The position numbers were made by a program, and so were the translations under genes. This document shows, in pieces, positions 1 through 9,000 of a DNA stretch of 43,985 bases (position 1 is its first letter; each line of letters starts with the position of its first letter). The DNA comes from CAYPLH01 sp964411505 (GTDB lineage Bacteria > Bacillota > Clostridia > CAYPLH01 > DUMO01), in assembly GCA_964411505.1 (NCBI GenBank), contig CAYPLH010000032.1, positions 1-43,985 on the forward strand, in the 5' to 3' direction. The notes under the pieces are model-generated. The model was not told where the DNA came from and ran no database searches. It saw only the letters and a program-made list of their open reading frames with translations.

Positions 1-55
<55 letters not shown>

Positions 56-97
56 ATTAGTGAGTGAATAGTTTGGTAAGTAGTTTAGGTGAGCAGT

Positions 98-130
98 AAC
101 TTCCTTTCCAACTTACCAACTTTCCAACTA
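98..130. repeat. CCAACTTT-type 8-bp array upstream of nadB
   Basis: Several imperfect copies of an 8-bp unit (NNYCCAAC: CTTTCCAACTTACCAACTTTCCAAC) lie directly before the nadB ribosome binding site. The same unit recurs in at least five other intergenic gaps in this window. Confidence 0.8.
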
Positions 131-151
131 CAATGAAAGAAGGCATATGCA

Positions 152-1780
152 TTGAACCAGTATAGATACTTGGTGGATTTTGACACCGAAGCTCTGGAAA
201 AAGAATACTATGATGTTGTGGTAATAGGAAGTGGAATTGCCGGTGTTTACACTTCTTTGGTCATGTCAGATAAATTGCATGTTGCAATTTTAACAAAGGA
301 AACACTGGATATAAGCAATTCTGTGCTTGCGCAAGGCGGAATTGCTGTATCTCTTGACAAGGAAGACTCTCCAAAGCTTCATTTTAAGGACACAGTTTTT
401 GCAGGTGACGGTCTTTGTGATGATGAGAGTGTGTGGGTTCTTGTAAATGAGGCAGCTCACAACATAAATAACTTGTGCAAGTTTGGAGTCAACTTTGACC
501 GTGAGATAAAAGGTGAACTATCCTTGACTCGTGAGGCTGCTCACAGCAAAAACCGCATAATTCATGTGCGAGATGCCACAGGGAAGGAAGTTTGTGATAA
601 GCTTATCCACAATGTTCTTAACAAGAAGAATGTTGAGATAAAAGAAAGAACTTATGCTGTTGACGTTCTTACTGAAAATAACGATTGCAGGGGGCTTCTT
701 GTTTTTGATGAAGATAGCGGCAAATTTAAGGTCTATGTTACAAAAAAGGTAGTTTGTGCAACCGGAGGATATGGACAGCTTTATGCGTACACTACAAATC
801 CGGAGGTTGCTACTGGAGACGGAGCATGCATGGCTTATCGTGCGGGAGTACCTCTTCAGGATCTTGAGTTTATACAGTTTCATCCTACTGTGCTTTACCA
901 TCCTGAAAATCGTAGTTTTTTGATTTCTGAAGCGGTTCGAGGAGAGGGTGGTAAGCTTCTTAATATTCATGGCAAACGGTTTATGGACCAATATCATGAT
1001 TTAGCTGAACTAGCGCCAAGGGATGTTGTTGCAAGAGCTATTTTTAAAGAGATGAAAAAAACAAATTCTACTAATGTTTTTTTGGATATAAGCTTTAAAG
1101 GAGCGGAATATATTAAAGACCGATTCCCGACCATTTACAATACTTGCTTAAAATATGGGATAGATTGTACAAAGGAATACATACCGGTAGCACCGGCTGA
1201 GCACTACAGCATGGGCGGGATAAAAACGGACGCAAATGGCAGAACATCTATAAATGGTTTTTATGCTTGCGGTGAATCGGCATCTAATGGAATCCACGGC
1301 GCTAATAGGCTTGCAAGCAATTCTCTTTTGGAAGGCCTTGTTTTTGGTAACAGGATTGGAGAAGAATTGGAAGGCGATATTACAGGGGAACCGCTTGATA
1401 TATCAATCAAATATGAGACAAAAAGAGAGTCTTTACTTGTTGATAAAGATGCCATACTAGCTGATATTAAACACACAATGACTGAATGCGTTGGCATTGT
1501 CCGAAATGAAGAAGGTTTGAAAAAAGCAAGCGACAAAATGCAAAGATATGCACAGCTTACCAAGAACATGAAAAATGAGACCATGAAGGATTTTGAACTT
1601 ACGAATATGGTATTACTTTCAAACCTTATAATAAACTCTGCTCTTTTAAGGACAGAAAGCCGAGGCGCACATTACAGGTCTGATTTTAACAAGCGTGACG
1701 ACGAAAACTGGAAACGTCATTTATTAGTGCAGCGTCAAAAGATAGCTGAGGGATATCAAAATCAAATAATTGATAAATAG
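152..1780 (+). CDS. nadB: L-aspartate oxidase (NadB)
   Basis: NadB oxidises L-aspartate to iminoaspartate with FAD, the first step of de novo NAD synthesis; iminoaspartate then goes to quinolinate synthase NadA. The 542-aa protein has the usual length. Visible motifs are the Rossmann FAD-binding GSGIAG at residues 26-31, AQGGIAVS near 61-68, the active-site stretch EAVRGEGGKLLN near 265, HYSMGGI near 352, and the C-terminal HGANRLASNSLLEG near 380 typical of the succinate dehydrogenase/fumarate reductase flavoprotein family. The start is TTG at 152, supported by AAAGAAGG 8 nt upstream; a nearer ATG at 147 would give only two codons. nadC follows after 87 nt. nadA is not in the window and may lie upstream, as in the usual clostridial nadA-nadB-nadC order. 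Fumarate reductase flavoprotein is the main alternative, but the neighbouring nadC argues for NadB. Confidence 0.95.
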   Translation: MNQYRYLVDFDTEALEKEYYDVVVIGSGIAGVYTSLVMSDKLHVAILTKETLDISNSVLAQGGIAVSLDKEDSPKLHFKDTVFAGDGLCDDESVWVLVNEAAHNINNLCKFGVNFDREIKGELSLTREAAHSKNRIIHVRDATGKEVCDKLIHNVLNKKNVEIKERTYAVDVLTENNDCRGLLVFDEDSGKFKVYVTKKVVCATGGYGQLYAYTTNPEVATGDGACMAYRAGVPLQDLEFIQFHPTVLYHPENRSFLISEAVRGEGGKLLNIHGKRFMDQYHDLAELAPRDVVARAIFKEMKKTNSTNVFLDISFKGAEYIKDRFPTIYNTCLKYGIDCTKEYIPVAPAEHYSMGGIKTDANGRTSINGFYACGESASNGIHGANRLASNSLLEGLVFGNRIGEELEGDITGEPLDISIKYETKRESLLVDKDAILADIKHTMTECVGIVRNEEGLKKASDKMQRYAQLTKNMKNETMKDFELTNMVLLSNLIINSALLRTESRGAHYRSDFNKRDDENWKRHLLVQRQKIAEGYQNQIIDK

Positions 1781-1873
1781 TGCCCATCTTAACAAAAAAG
1801 AAAGGGTTTCTGTTCACAGTTATATCTCAAGTTATAGAGGGTCTGAACTGTAACAAGAAAGGAATATGTGATC

Positions 1874-2707
1874 ATGCTCAACACAAATTTAATAGATAAA
1901 ATAATTTTAACCGCTTTTGATGAGGATATGCCCTTTGGTGATGTAACTACAGATAATCTTATTCCGGAGGATTCAATATCTGAGGGCTCTTTTGTAGCTA
2001 AGCAGCCGGGCGTGATTGCAGGAATTGAAGTTGTTAAAAGAGTATTTGCTCTTATGGACAGCAATATTGAAGTTACACGTTGTGTACAAGATGGTGCTTA
2101 TGTACAAGAAGGTGATATCATCTTAAAGATAAGAGGAAACACAAGAGCTATTTTAAAAGGTGAAAGAACTGCCTTGAACCTTTTTCAGAGAATGTGTGGG
2201 ATTGCAACAAAAACCTTTGAGTATACAAGCAAGATAAAAGAGTTTCCGGTAAGGATTGTAGATACTAGAAAAACAGCCCCCGGTCTTCGCTACCTTGATA
2301 AATATGCAGTAAGAGCGGGCGGAGGATACAACCACAGATATAATCTTTCTGATGCTGTTCTTATTAAGGATAATCATATAAATGCGGCTGGTGGAATTAG
2401 AAATGCTATAGAAAAAGCAAGGTGTGCAATACCTCATACCATGAAAATAGAGGTGGAGAGCGAAACGCTTGAGCAGGTTCTAGAAGCGCTAGAAGCCGGA
2501 GCTGATATAATAATGTTGGATAACATGAACTTTGAGGATATGACAAGTGCAACAAAAGTAATTAATAAAAGAGCTATTGTGGAAGCTTCAGGAAATGTTT
2601 CTGTGGATAATGTTTATGATGTAGCCAAAACCGGTGTGGATATAATATCTGTAGGAGCACTCACACACTCTGTAAATGCAATGGATATTAGCTTAAAGTT
2701 TAAGTAG
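1874..2707 (+). CDS. nadC: Quinolinate phosphoribosyltransferase (NadC)
   Basis: NadC (nicotinate-nucleotide pyrophosphorylase, carboxylating) converts quinolinate and PRPP to nicotinate mononucleotide, joining NadB/NadA output to NAD. The protein is about 277 aa, normal for the family. It shows ERTALNLFQRMCG near residue 98, the substrate-binding DTRKTAPGLR near 130, KYAVRAGGGYNHR near 143, KDNHI near 166 and the barrel strand DIIMLDNM. An in-frame GTG at 1868 is possible, but the Shine-Dalgarno AAGAAAGGA ends 4-5 nt from it and about 10 nt from ATG 1874, so I prefer the ATG (MLNTNLIDK). It is probably cotranscribed with nadB. No NiaR/NrtR-type operator or NAD riboswitch was recognised in the part of the operon visible here. 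Confidence 0.95.
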   Translation: MLNTNLIDKIILTAFDEDMPFGDVTTDNLIPEDSISEGSFVAKQPGVIAGIEVVKRVFALMDSNIEVTRCVQDGAYVQEGDIILKIRGNTRAILKGERTALNLFQRMCGIATKTFEYTSKIKEFPVRIVDTRKTAPGLRYLDKYAVRAGGGYNHRYNLSDAVLIKDNHINAAGGIRNAIEKARCAIPHTMKIEVESETLEQVLEALEAGADIIMLDNMNFEDMTSATKVINKRAIVEASGNVSVDNVYDVAKTGVDIISVGALTHSVNAMDISLKFK

Positions 2708-2761
2708 TGCTAAGTTATTATTGACTTATTATCACCATATCAACAGCATGTAATTACGTCA

Positions 2762-2982
2762 TGTGGATAAAACCAAAAACAATCCACAATTTGTCCACAG
2801 CCTTGTATAACCTTTATTTTGAAAACCCCAAAGCCCAGAGACATCAAGGGATGCAGCGTTTTTCATCTTTTTTGTTTATCCACAGAGCGACCAACAATAC
2901 ATTGCTGATTTCCCAAAGTTACCGGTGTTTTGAGCGTGGATAACTGCTCCGATAAAAAAATTAGCGAAGCTTTTGTGGATAG
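2762..2982. promoter_or_regulatory. Cluster of DnaA-box-like 9-mers
   Basis: Two perfect DnaA boxes (TTATCCACA) occur, one on the minus strand at 2762-2770 and one on the plus strand at 2876-2884. Three one-mismatch sites lie at 2791-2799 (TTGTCCACA), 2935-2943 (minus, TTATCCACG) and 2974-2982 (minus, CTATCCACA), with a weaker site at 2780-2788. They fill the nadC-lipase gap and the last codons of the lipase gene. B. subtilis is known to use intergenic DnaA-box clusters to modulate replication initiation. A similar role here is inference. No dnaA or dnaN gene is nearby, so this is unlikely to be oriC. Confidence 0.6.
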
Positions 2983-4262
2983 GGAAGCTTTTGTTTTAAC
3001 AATTGTACAATTCTTTCAAAGACTTTAGTATTATTAAGTATTGCTTTGTGGTTTTTTGCCTCGGGTAAACTTCCTTTAATTAAGTTTTCCACAGAAAGAG
3101 CTTCTTCTCCCAGATTAAAGAGTTCCGTTTTTATTCCCCATATGGAAAGACTTGCGTTATCAGGGGTTACCACTTCATCATTCATACTTAAAAGATTGGC
3201 AATCGAAACAGTACTGTTGAGTCCCTTGTTGATCATGGAAGGAAAAATATCTTTTAGAAGATCGCTATCGGGTATCATATCTTTTATGCCCCGGTCATCA
3301 AAATAGCCTGCACCTAAGGACGCCCAAGATGAGCCTTTATGTGGCACTGAGATAAAAATATTTTTACGCACATCGTTGCGTTTTATATAATCATTTTCTG
3401 TTGTGTAATATCTTGCGACCAGTCCTCCCATACTGTGGGAGATTAAGTCGAATCTTTCAATCTTTATTCCGCGAGTCATATGTTCCTTCTTTAAATCATC
3501 CAAGAACGAGGACAACATCTGTGCACCAGGAATAATACCGTTATCCCATGGATATTCAAACACGAAGGTTTCAAAACCTTTTGAATCAATATATTCTTTA
3601 ATGTTATCGAATGCGTGTGCATCTTCCTGATATCCGTGAATGAATACTACTGGAACGCGAACAAGAGTCAAATCTATTATAGAAAACCTTGAACTCCCAT
3701 TAATTGAAGCCTTTATTTCAACATTTTCACCTTCGTCACCCAAATTTGCGACACTTGAACTATACTTACCCGTGCTTTTCTCACCTATACTTACATCTTT
3801 CTTACCTACGCCTTCTACACTTTCTACACTTTCTACACCTTCTACGCCTTCTACGCCTTCTACGCCTTCTATACTTTCTATACCTTCTACGCCTTCGTCA
3901 CCAGTATCTTTCTCACCGATTCTTGGGTTATCGGGTGGTACATAGTAGGCTAATGCTTCACCAAATTTGTTGGTTTTGCTGTTTAGAGGGATAATTTCAC
4001 CAAAGTCACCCACAACCCCAAATTCTACAGCAACGTTTTCCACAGGTACATCTTGGTCATCTCTTACGCAAGCTTTGAGCAAAAGTCTATTAGACAAATC
4101 TGCACTAAGTGTTGTCACATTGTGATTGACAACAGACAAGTTAAGATGAAGTATTTTATGATTAACAAACAACCCAGAAAGAAAAGCTTCTATATTATTA
4201 AATGCAAAAAAAACAAATGCCAGTAAAAGAATGATTATTATAATTATCTGATGCTTTTTCAT
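2961..4262 (-). CDS. Membrane-anchored alpha/beta-hydrolase (lipase/esterase-like) with GVE repeat linker
   Basis: A 433-aa exported hydrolase. Residues 1-30 form an N-terminal signal/anchor helix (KKHQ then a long hydrophobic run). Residues about 38-115 look like a bacterial Ig-like domain (LLLKACVRDDQDVPVENVAV, then FGEALAYYVPP). Next comes a low-complexity linker built from GVE/SVE/GIE triplets at about 125-153. The hydrolase domain starts at VPVVFIHGYQED near 207 (oxyanion HG motif) and has the nucleophile elbow SHSMGG near residue 276; NHKAIL near the C-terminus is a plausible catalytic His. This resembles the triacylglycerol lipase/PGAP1-like family. AAGGGGA upstream of ATG 4262 supports the start. 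Substrate is unknown. The gene converges on nadC and overlaps one DnaA-like box at its 3' end. Confidence 0.85.
   Translation of the reverse strand: MKKHQIIIIIILLLAFVFFAFNNIEAFLSGLFVNHKILHLNLSVVNHNVTTLSADLSNRLLLKACVRDDQDVPVENVAVEFGVVGDFGEIIPLNSKTNKFGEALAYYVPPDNPRIGEKDTGDEGVEGIESIEGVEGVEGVEGVESVESVEGVGKKDVSIGEKSTGKYSSSVANLGDEGENVEIKASINGSSRFSIIDLTLVRVPVVFIHGYQEDAHAFDNIKEYIDSKGFETFVFEYPWDNGIIPGAQMLSSFLDDLKKEHMTRGIKIERFDLISHSMGGLVARYYTTENDYIKRNDVRKNIFISVPHKGSSWASLGAGYFDDRGIKDMIPDSDLLKDIFPSMINKGLNSTVSIANLLSMNDEVVTPDNASLSIWGIKTELFNLGEEALSVENLIKGSLPEAKNHKAILNNTKVFERIVQLLKQKLPYPQKLR
3805..3896 (-). repeat. 9-bp coding tandem repeat (GVE/SVE linker)
   Basis: About ten imperfect copies of a 9-bp unit (TTCTACGCC or TTCTACACT on the plus strand) encode the Val-Glu-Gly/Ser linker of the lipase. 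Copy-number change would stay in frame, so the linker length could vary between strains. Confidence 0.9.
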
Positions 4263-4400
4263 TTTCGTCCCCTTAAGAATTCTTTACTAATATTATTATT
4301 GCTCCCAACTAAATCACAAAGAGATTTTTTAGAGTTATATTCTTATTATAATATAAATATGGTAGTTTTTAATATGAAAGTTTTGTAAGAAACCAAAAGA

Positions 4401-4646
4401 TTGTTACAATTTACAGCCTCTTTATATTATGAACAACATCTCTAATACAGCTAGTTACAGCAAAGCTTAGGAGAACAAAGTTTAAAATGACTTAGAGTTT
4501 AGTAATGTTCGTGCTGTCTGAACGCAAGTGAGTTCACGAAATTACTTAACGAGAAGGCATTTTAAACTTTTAGTTTTCCTTGCTGAAGCTGTATTGCAGT
4601 ATTAGAGATCTTTGTTCATTAAACAGGTAGCTGTAAATTGTAACAA
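4401..4646. repeat. 246-bp imperfect palindromic element (MITE-like or structured RNA)
   Basis: Perfect 17-bp terminal inverted repeats (TTGTTACAATTTACAGC at 4401-4417, its complement at 4630-4646) bound a region whose two halves are complementary almost throughout. Inner paired blocks include ATGAACAA, TCTCTAATAC, AGTTTAAAATG and an apical stem GTAATGTTCGTG (4502-4513) with CACGAAATTAC (4535-4545). It has no long ORF. A clear target-site duplication was not found. A non-autonomous palindromic mobile element or a long hairpin RNA both fit. It fills most of the 487-nt gap between the lipase and CBS genes. Confidence 0.75.
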
Positions 4647-4749
4647 ATAATTTTATTACTGCATCAATAGTATTAATTAAATTTATATTTCTGGGAAATA
4701 TAATTTATGTGACAACTTCAAAAATATCTTGAAGGGATGTTGATATAAA

Positions 4750-5181
4750 TTGAAAGTACAAGATATTATGACCAAAGATGTAGCATATATCAATCCGATG
4801 TCAAACGTGGTTGAAGCAGCACAGATAATGCAAAAACACAACGTTGGTTCAATACCGGTTTGTGACCAAAACGGCGTGCGGGGCATATTAACTGACAGGG
4901 ACATTATCGTCAGAAATATAGCTCATGGAAAGAATCCTTTAGAGACTCCTGTAAGCGAGGTAATGACATCGAGTGTGTCCACTGCCACACCTGATATGGA
5001 TGTTGAAGAAGCTGCTAAGATAATGGCAGAACAACAGGTGAGAAGGTTACCTGTTGTGGAAAACAACATGATTGTAGGTATGATATCGCTCGGTGACTTT
5101 GCAGTTAATTCGAGGACCGATGTTGAAGCGTCCGAAGCTCTTACAGAAATATCGAAACCATCCCAACCGGCAAATATGTAA
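4750..5181 (+). CDS. CBS-domain pair protein
   Basis: A 143-aa cytoplasmic protein made only of a tandem CBS (Bateman) module. CBS1 spans about residues 7-60 (VQDIMTKDVAYINPMSNVVEAA, then GILTDRDI) and CBS2 about 72-125 (VMTSSVSTATPDMDVEEAAKIM, then MVGMISLGDF-like end). Such modules bind adenosine nucleotides and act as energy or ligand sensors, but no partner domain or neighbour points to a target here. The start is TTG at 4750 with AAGGGATG about 10 nt upstream; no ATG gives a complete first CBS domain. It appears monocistronic. Possible hairpins follow at 5189-5212 and 5257-5276, without a good T-run. Confidence 0.9.
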   Translation: MKVQDIMTKDVAYINPMSNVVEAAQIMQKHNVGSIPVCDQNGVRGILTDRDIIVRNIAHGKNPLETPVSEVMTSSVSTATPDMDVEEAAKIMAEQQVRRLPVVENNMIVGMISLGDFAVNSRTDVEASEALTEISKPSQPANM

Positions 5182-5256
5182 AAAAGGGTGCCAAGTAAGT
5201 CTTACACAAAAAAGTAAGATGTAAAGCCCCAAGTTTTTTATTGAAGTTGTAACAGC

Positions 5257-5276
5257 ATAAGGCGCTAAGCCTTATG
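5257..5276. other. Short perfect hairpin
   Basis: CATAAGGC and GCCTTATG arms around a short loop follow the CBS gene. There is no T-tract, so this is a weak terminator candidate at best. Confidence 0.4.
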
Positions 5277-5415
5277 TCTACATAGTTTTAATCTACTGAT
5301 TCATAAATACTTGTCCACAATTTGCTTATAATATTTCGGTGTCTTTAGGCAAAAATATTACTGATGCTAACGCATCAAAACTCTGGTCCTGTAATGGGAC
5401 AAAGGAGCGATTATT

Positions 5416-5595
5416 GTGGCCAACAGGCGTAGTATGATGTCTGAGAATCTCAAGGCGGAAATAGCAAAGGAACTTGGGGTCTATGACACGGTTTCACAAG
5501 AAGGCGGATGGGGCTCTGTGTCGTCCAGAAACTGCGGTAATATAGTCAAGAAGGCTATAGAAATGGCAGAAAGGTCTTATGGTAACGGAAAATAA
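5416..5595 (+). CDS. Small acid-soluble spore protein, alpha/beta type
   Basis: A 59-residue protein starting MANRRSMMSENLKAEIAKEL and continuing with GGWGSVSSRNCGNIVKKAIEMAERSY. It has the conserved KxEIAKELG block, which contains the Glu-Ile bond (E15-I16) cut by germination protease GPR, and the second conserved block GWGSVSSRxCGNxVK typical of clostridial alpha/beta SASPs. These proteins coat spore DNA and protect it from UV and heat. The start is GTG at 5416 with AAAGGAG 8 nt upstream. A GC-rich hairpin follows. A forespore sigma-G promoter would be expected, but I could not assign one by eye. The gene is too short for many ORF callers. Confidence 0.92.
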   Translation: MANRRSMMSENLKAEIAKELGVYDTVSQEGGWGSVSSRNCGNIVKKAIEMAERSYGNGK

Positions 5596-5610
5596 CCCCC
5601 TATGAGCATC

Positions 5611-5636
5611 AAAAGCCGGCGCAAGCCGGCTTTAAA
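5611..5636 (+). terminator. Rho-independent terminator after SASP gene
   Basis: Stem AAAGCCGGC and GCCGGCTTT with a GCAA loop (5612-5633), followed only by a short mixed AT tail (TTTAAATCTT). A strong stem with a weak U-tract. Confidence 0.75.
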
Positions 5637-5838
5637 TCTTGCTATTGAAATACTCCTTGTGTCACTTGCAATTGATCATTTAATATCTCTCTAAAAAAGG
5701 TGTTTTATATCTCACCGCTGCCTATTGATACTTTCCATAATTCATATTACCAAAGTAAAAAGGCTTCCAAATGTTTAAATGTAATAAACATATGCTATAC
5801 TGAATCTAGTCACTAGCCACTACCCACCAACTTTATTT

Positions 5839-5916
5839 CACGTGTGTTACAATTTCTTTACACTTGCCGGACACGTGTTGACTGTAAAAATACCCGGTGA
5901 TATAATTAGTCACGTG
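5839..5916. promoter_or_regulatory. Three CACGTG palindromes flanking the S-layer promoter
   Basis: CACGTG occurs at 5839-5844, 5872-5877 and 5911-5916, each extended as CACGTGT. The second directly abuts and overlaps the -35 (CACGTGTTGAC) and the third sits just after the -10 (CACGTGTTAAC). Positions around the core promoter suggest binding sites for a regulator. That regulator is unknown. Confidence 0.55.
5878..5906 (+). promoter_or_regulatory. Strong sigma-A promoter of first S-layer gene
   Basis: TTGACT (5878-5883), a 17-bp spacer and a perfect TATAAT (5901-5906). This leaves a 5' UTR of about 90 nt before the ATG at 6005. Long leaders are common for highly expressed S-layer mRNAs. The rest of the 5596-6004 gap holds the SASP terminator and no gene that I can see. 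Confidence 0.85.
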
Positions 5917-6004
5917 TTAACGGTAGGCACAATATGCCTTAAATAAACACATAAGGGGTTAGGTTTAAACCGCACCCCACAAATATTTACGAGGAGGAAA
6001 TCGC

Positions 6005-9000
6005 ATGAAGAATCTCAAAAAGCTTATGGCAGTTGTAGTTGTAGTTGCTATGCTTGCAACTTCATTATTAACTGTCGGCGCAGCCGGGAATCAATATGTG
6101 GTAGAAGCTCAACATCTTTACAACATGGGTCTTTACTTGGGTACTTCAACTACAGAATTTAAACCCGACTTAGAGTCAGCTCTTAACAGAGAACAAGGCG
6201 TTACAATGCTTGTTAGAATGTTTGGAAGAGAAGCTGACGCTAACGCTCTTTCAGATGCAGAAGTTGCCAGCATTTTGGGCGCATACTCAGATGCTGCAAA
6301 AATATCTGATTGGGCTAGAAAAAGTATGGCATTAGCAATTAAAGAAGGGCTGGTTCAGGGAAGACCTGACGGAACATTTGGTCCGGCAGACTCACTTCTT
6401 GGGAAAGACTATGCAACTCTTATCTTAAGAGCATTAGGATATGAAGTTACATCAACCAGCTATCACACAGCAGCAGCTGACCTAGTAGAAAAAGGTGGGC
6501 TTACTGCTTCAATGGCGTTGGCATTTAATGACAAACCATTGATAAGAGACGATTTCGTAGGAATCACTTATGCAGCTTTGAATGCAAAGGATAACACCGG
6601 AACGTCCATTATCGCAGCTTTGGTTCAAGCTAATGTAGTAAGTGAAGATAAGGCTATTGCAGCTGGACTTTACGAAGACGAAAAGAACCTCGCTGACGCA
6701 GAAAAAGCAGTAGCAGATTTAGAAGCAGCAGTAGCTAAGGATCTTGCAGTAGATGCTAACATCAAAGCCGCTGAAGGACTTGTTACAAGTGCTAAAGCAG
6801 CAGTTGCAAAAGCTGACAGCAGTGCTTTGGAAGCAAAGCTTGCAGCAGCAGAAGCTACAGTAGCAGCAGCAAGAAAAGCATTTAACGATAAGGTTTCTCT
6901 CGAAGATGCGGCTGAAAAAGCAGTAGTAGCTCTTGAAGACGCAGCTGGAAAAGACCTTGAAGTAGAAGCTAACCTTACTGCAGCAGAAAAAGCAGTAGCT
7001 CCGGCAGAAGCAGCAGTTGCAGCAGTTAAAGATACTACTGTTAACGCAGCTTTGGCAGCTAGAATCACTGCAGTTAAAGCTAAAGTAGAAGCAGGCAAAG
7101 TATACTTTAATGCAAAAGTAGCAGTAGATGCTTACAAAGCAGCTCCTTACACTACTCTTGCTGAAATCGAAGCAGCAGAAGCTCTTGAAGCAGAAGCTAA
7201 CACAGCAATTGCAAAAGTAGCAGATGCAGACGCTAAAGCAGCTCTTGAAGCTGACGTCGCAGCTCAAAAAGCTCTTATAGTAGCAGCTAAGGTTTCAATT
7301 TCAACTGTTGAGGTTGCAAGTGTTAAAATTGATAACCTTAAGAGTTTGGTTATAACCTTCACTAAGGCTCTGGATAAAGATACAGTTAAGAAAGACAACA
7401 TTAAGATTGATGGCAACACAAATTATGAATTTAAGCTATCATCTGACAAAAAATCTATAGCAATAGAACTGAACACAAAAGTAGACCAGAGTGACGAAGT
7501 TAAGATTACATTAAAAGGCTTAAAAGACGCTGATGGAAACAAAATTGCGGACTATGAGAAGAAGTTTGTTGCTGTTGACGTAACTCAACCTGTACTTTCA
7601 AACGTTGAGTTTGTGAACAACAAGAAATTAAAGGCAGTTTTCACAGAACCTGTTCAGATGAATTCAGGCGGAGTATATGTTACAACTGATGTTTCTTATG
7701 CAAAGGTTTTGATTGATGATGCTATTAACTTTGCAAAGTTTACACCAGTACCTGCTGAAAATATCGTTTATATTGAATTCCTTAATCCGATAAGTGATGG
7801 AACTCATACTATTACAGTATCAAAAGTTAAGGACTGGGCAGGATTCCAGATGCTTGCAACTTCATTCACATTTACTTCATCCACTGACGATACAGCACCT
7901 GTAGCCGTTTCAGTTGAAGTTAAAGCTAATAACAAGCTTGAAGTTGTATTTAATGAAGATCTTGACGTAGCAAATGCAGGCGTTGGTGATTGGGAAATCA
8001 AACAAACTGGTGACCCAAAGAACTACGCTGAAAATGCAACTCTCGTATACAAAGATAAAAAAGCAACTATTACTTTTGGTAACGATGAAAAGTTTGATGT
8101 AAGGGCTACTTTAGGCTTTACAGTCAAATACAGAAATATTAAGGACGTGTTTGGAAACAAGAACAGCGCTTGGACTACACTTTCCAGCAGTTATGTTGAT
8201 GACACTGAAAAACCTTATGTAGTTTCCTATGAATTGGTTAAGAAAGATGGTGTTAACCAGATTAACATTACTTTCTCCAAAGCAATTAATCTTGATGGTC
8301 ATGAAGCTAAATTCGAGTTGTTTAACAACAAGGATAAACTTGTCCAGACAGGTGATTCCAACATGGTTAAGCTAAACAAAGATGACAACAAGGTTGTTGA
8401 AATTAAATTCTCAAAAATTGCAAATGTTGATGTAGCTTCTTATGTGGTTAAAATTAAAGCTGGCGTACCTGACCGTTCAATCAGAGGAAACGTGATGGAT
8501 AAATTCCAGTTTGGTGTAACTACTGTAGATACTAAAGCTCCTACAATCACTTCAGCAGTTGCTGAAGGGGCTGGTGACAGCCGTAAGTTTGTTATCAGGT
8601 TCTCAGAGGTTATGGATTCTGCATTAATTAACGATCTTTCAAATTACTTTGTTGGTGAAGGTATAGTAGATAAACTGGCAAGTAATATTAAAGATGCGGC
8701 AGTTTCAACATCTGACTACAAGGTTGTTACTTTAAAAATACCAAACTGCGATGATTATAACAGAATAGCTTTCGGTTTAATGAAGGATGCAGCTGGTAAT
8801 AATTTGACTCAAGCTACCCTTGGAACCCCGATGGTAGTTGCTCAAGACTATGATGAGCTGACAGTAAAAATGGGAGACCTTGAAGCAGAGGCAACCGGCA
8901 AAAACACCATAGTAGTTAAGTACACCGGAGATAAGAAAGACAAAGGCTACACATTTACTGCAGCTTCAGCAGCATCGTTTGCAGTGAATAATAACGGTGA

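Noticed and set aside
2761..2943. 60-codon open frame
   Set aside because: It overlaps the DnaA-like boxes, has no ribosome binding site and no recognisable protein features.
2762..2982. Chromosomal origin oriC
   Set aside because: DnaA boxes are present, but there is no dnaA, dnaN or recF gene and no clear AT-rich unwinding element; a secondary DnaA-box cluster is more likely.
6670..7267. Ala/Ser-rich and Cys/Phe-rich antisense frames
   Set aside because: They are shadows of the Ala-rich stalk caused by biased GCA/GAA codons.
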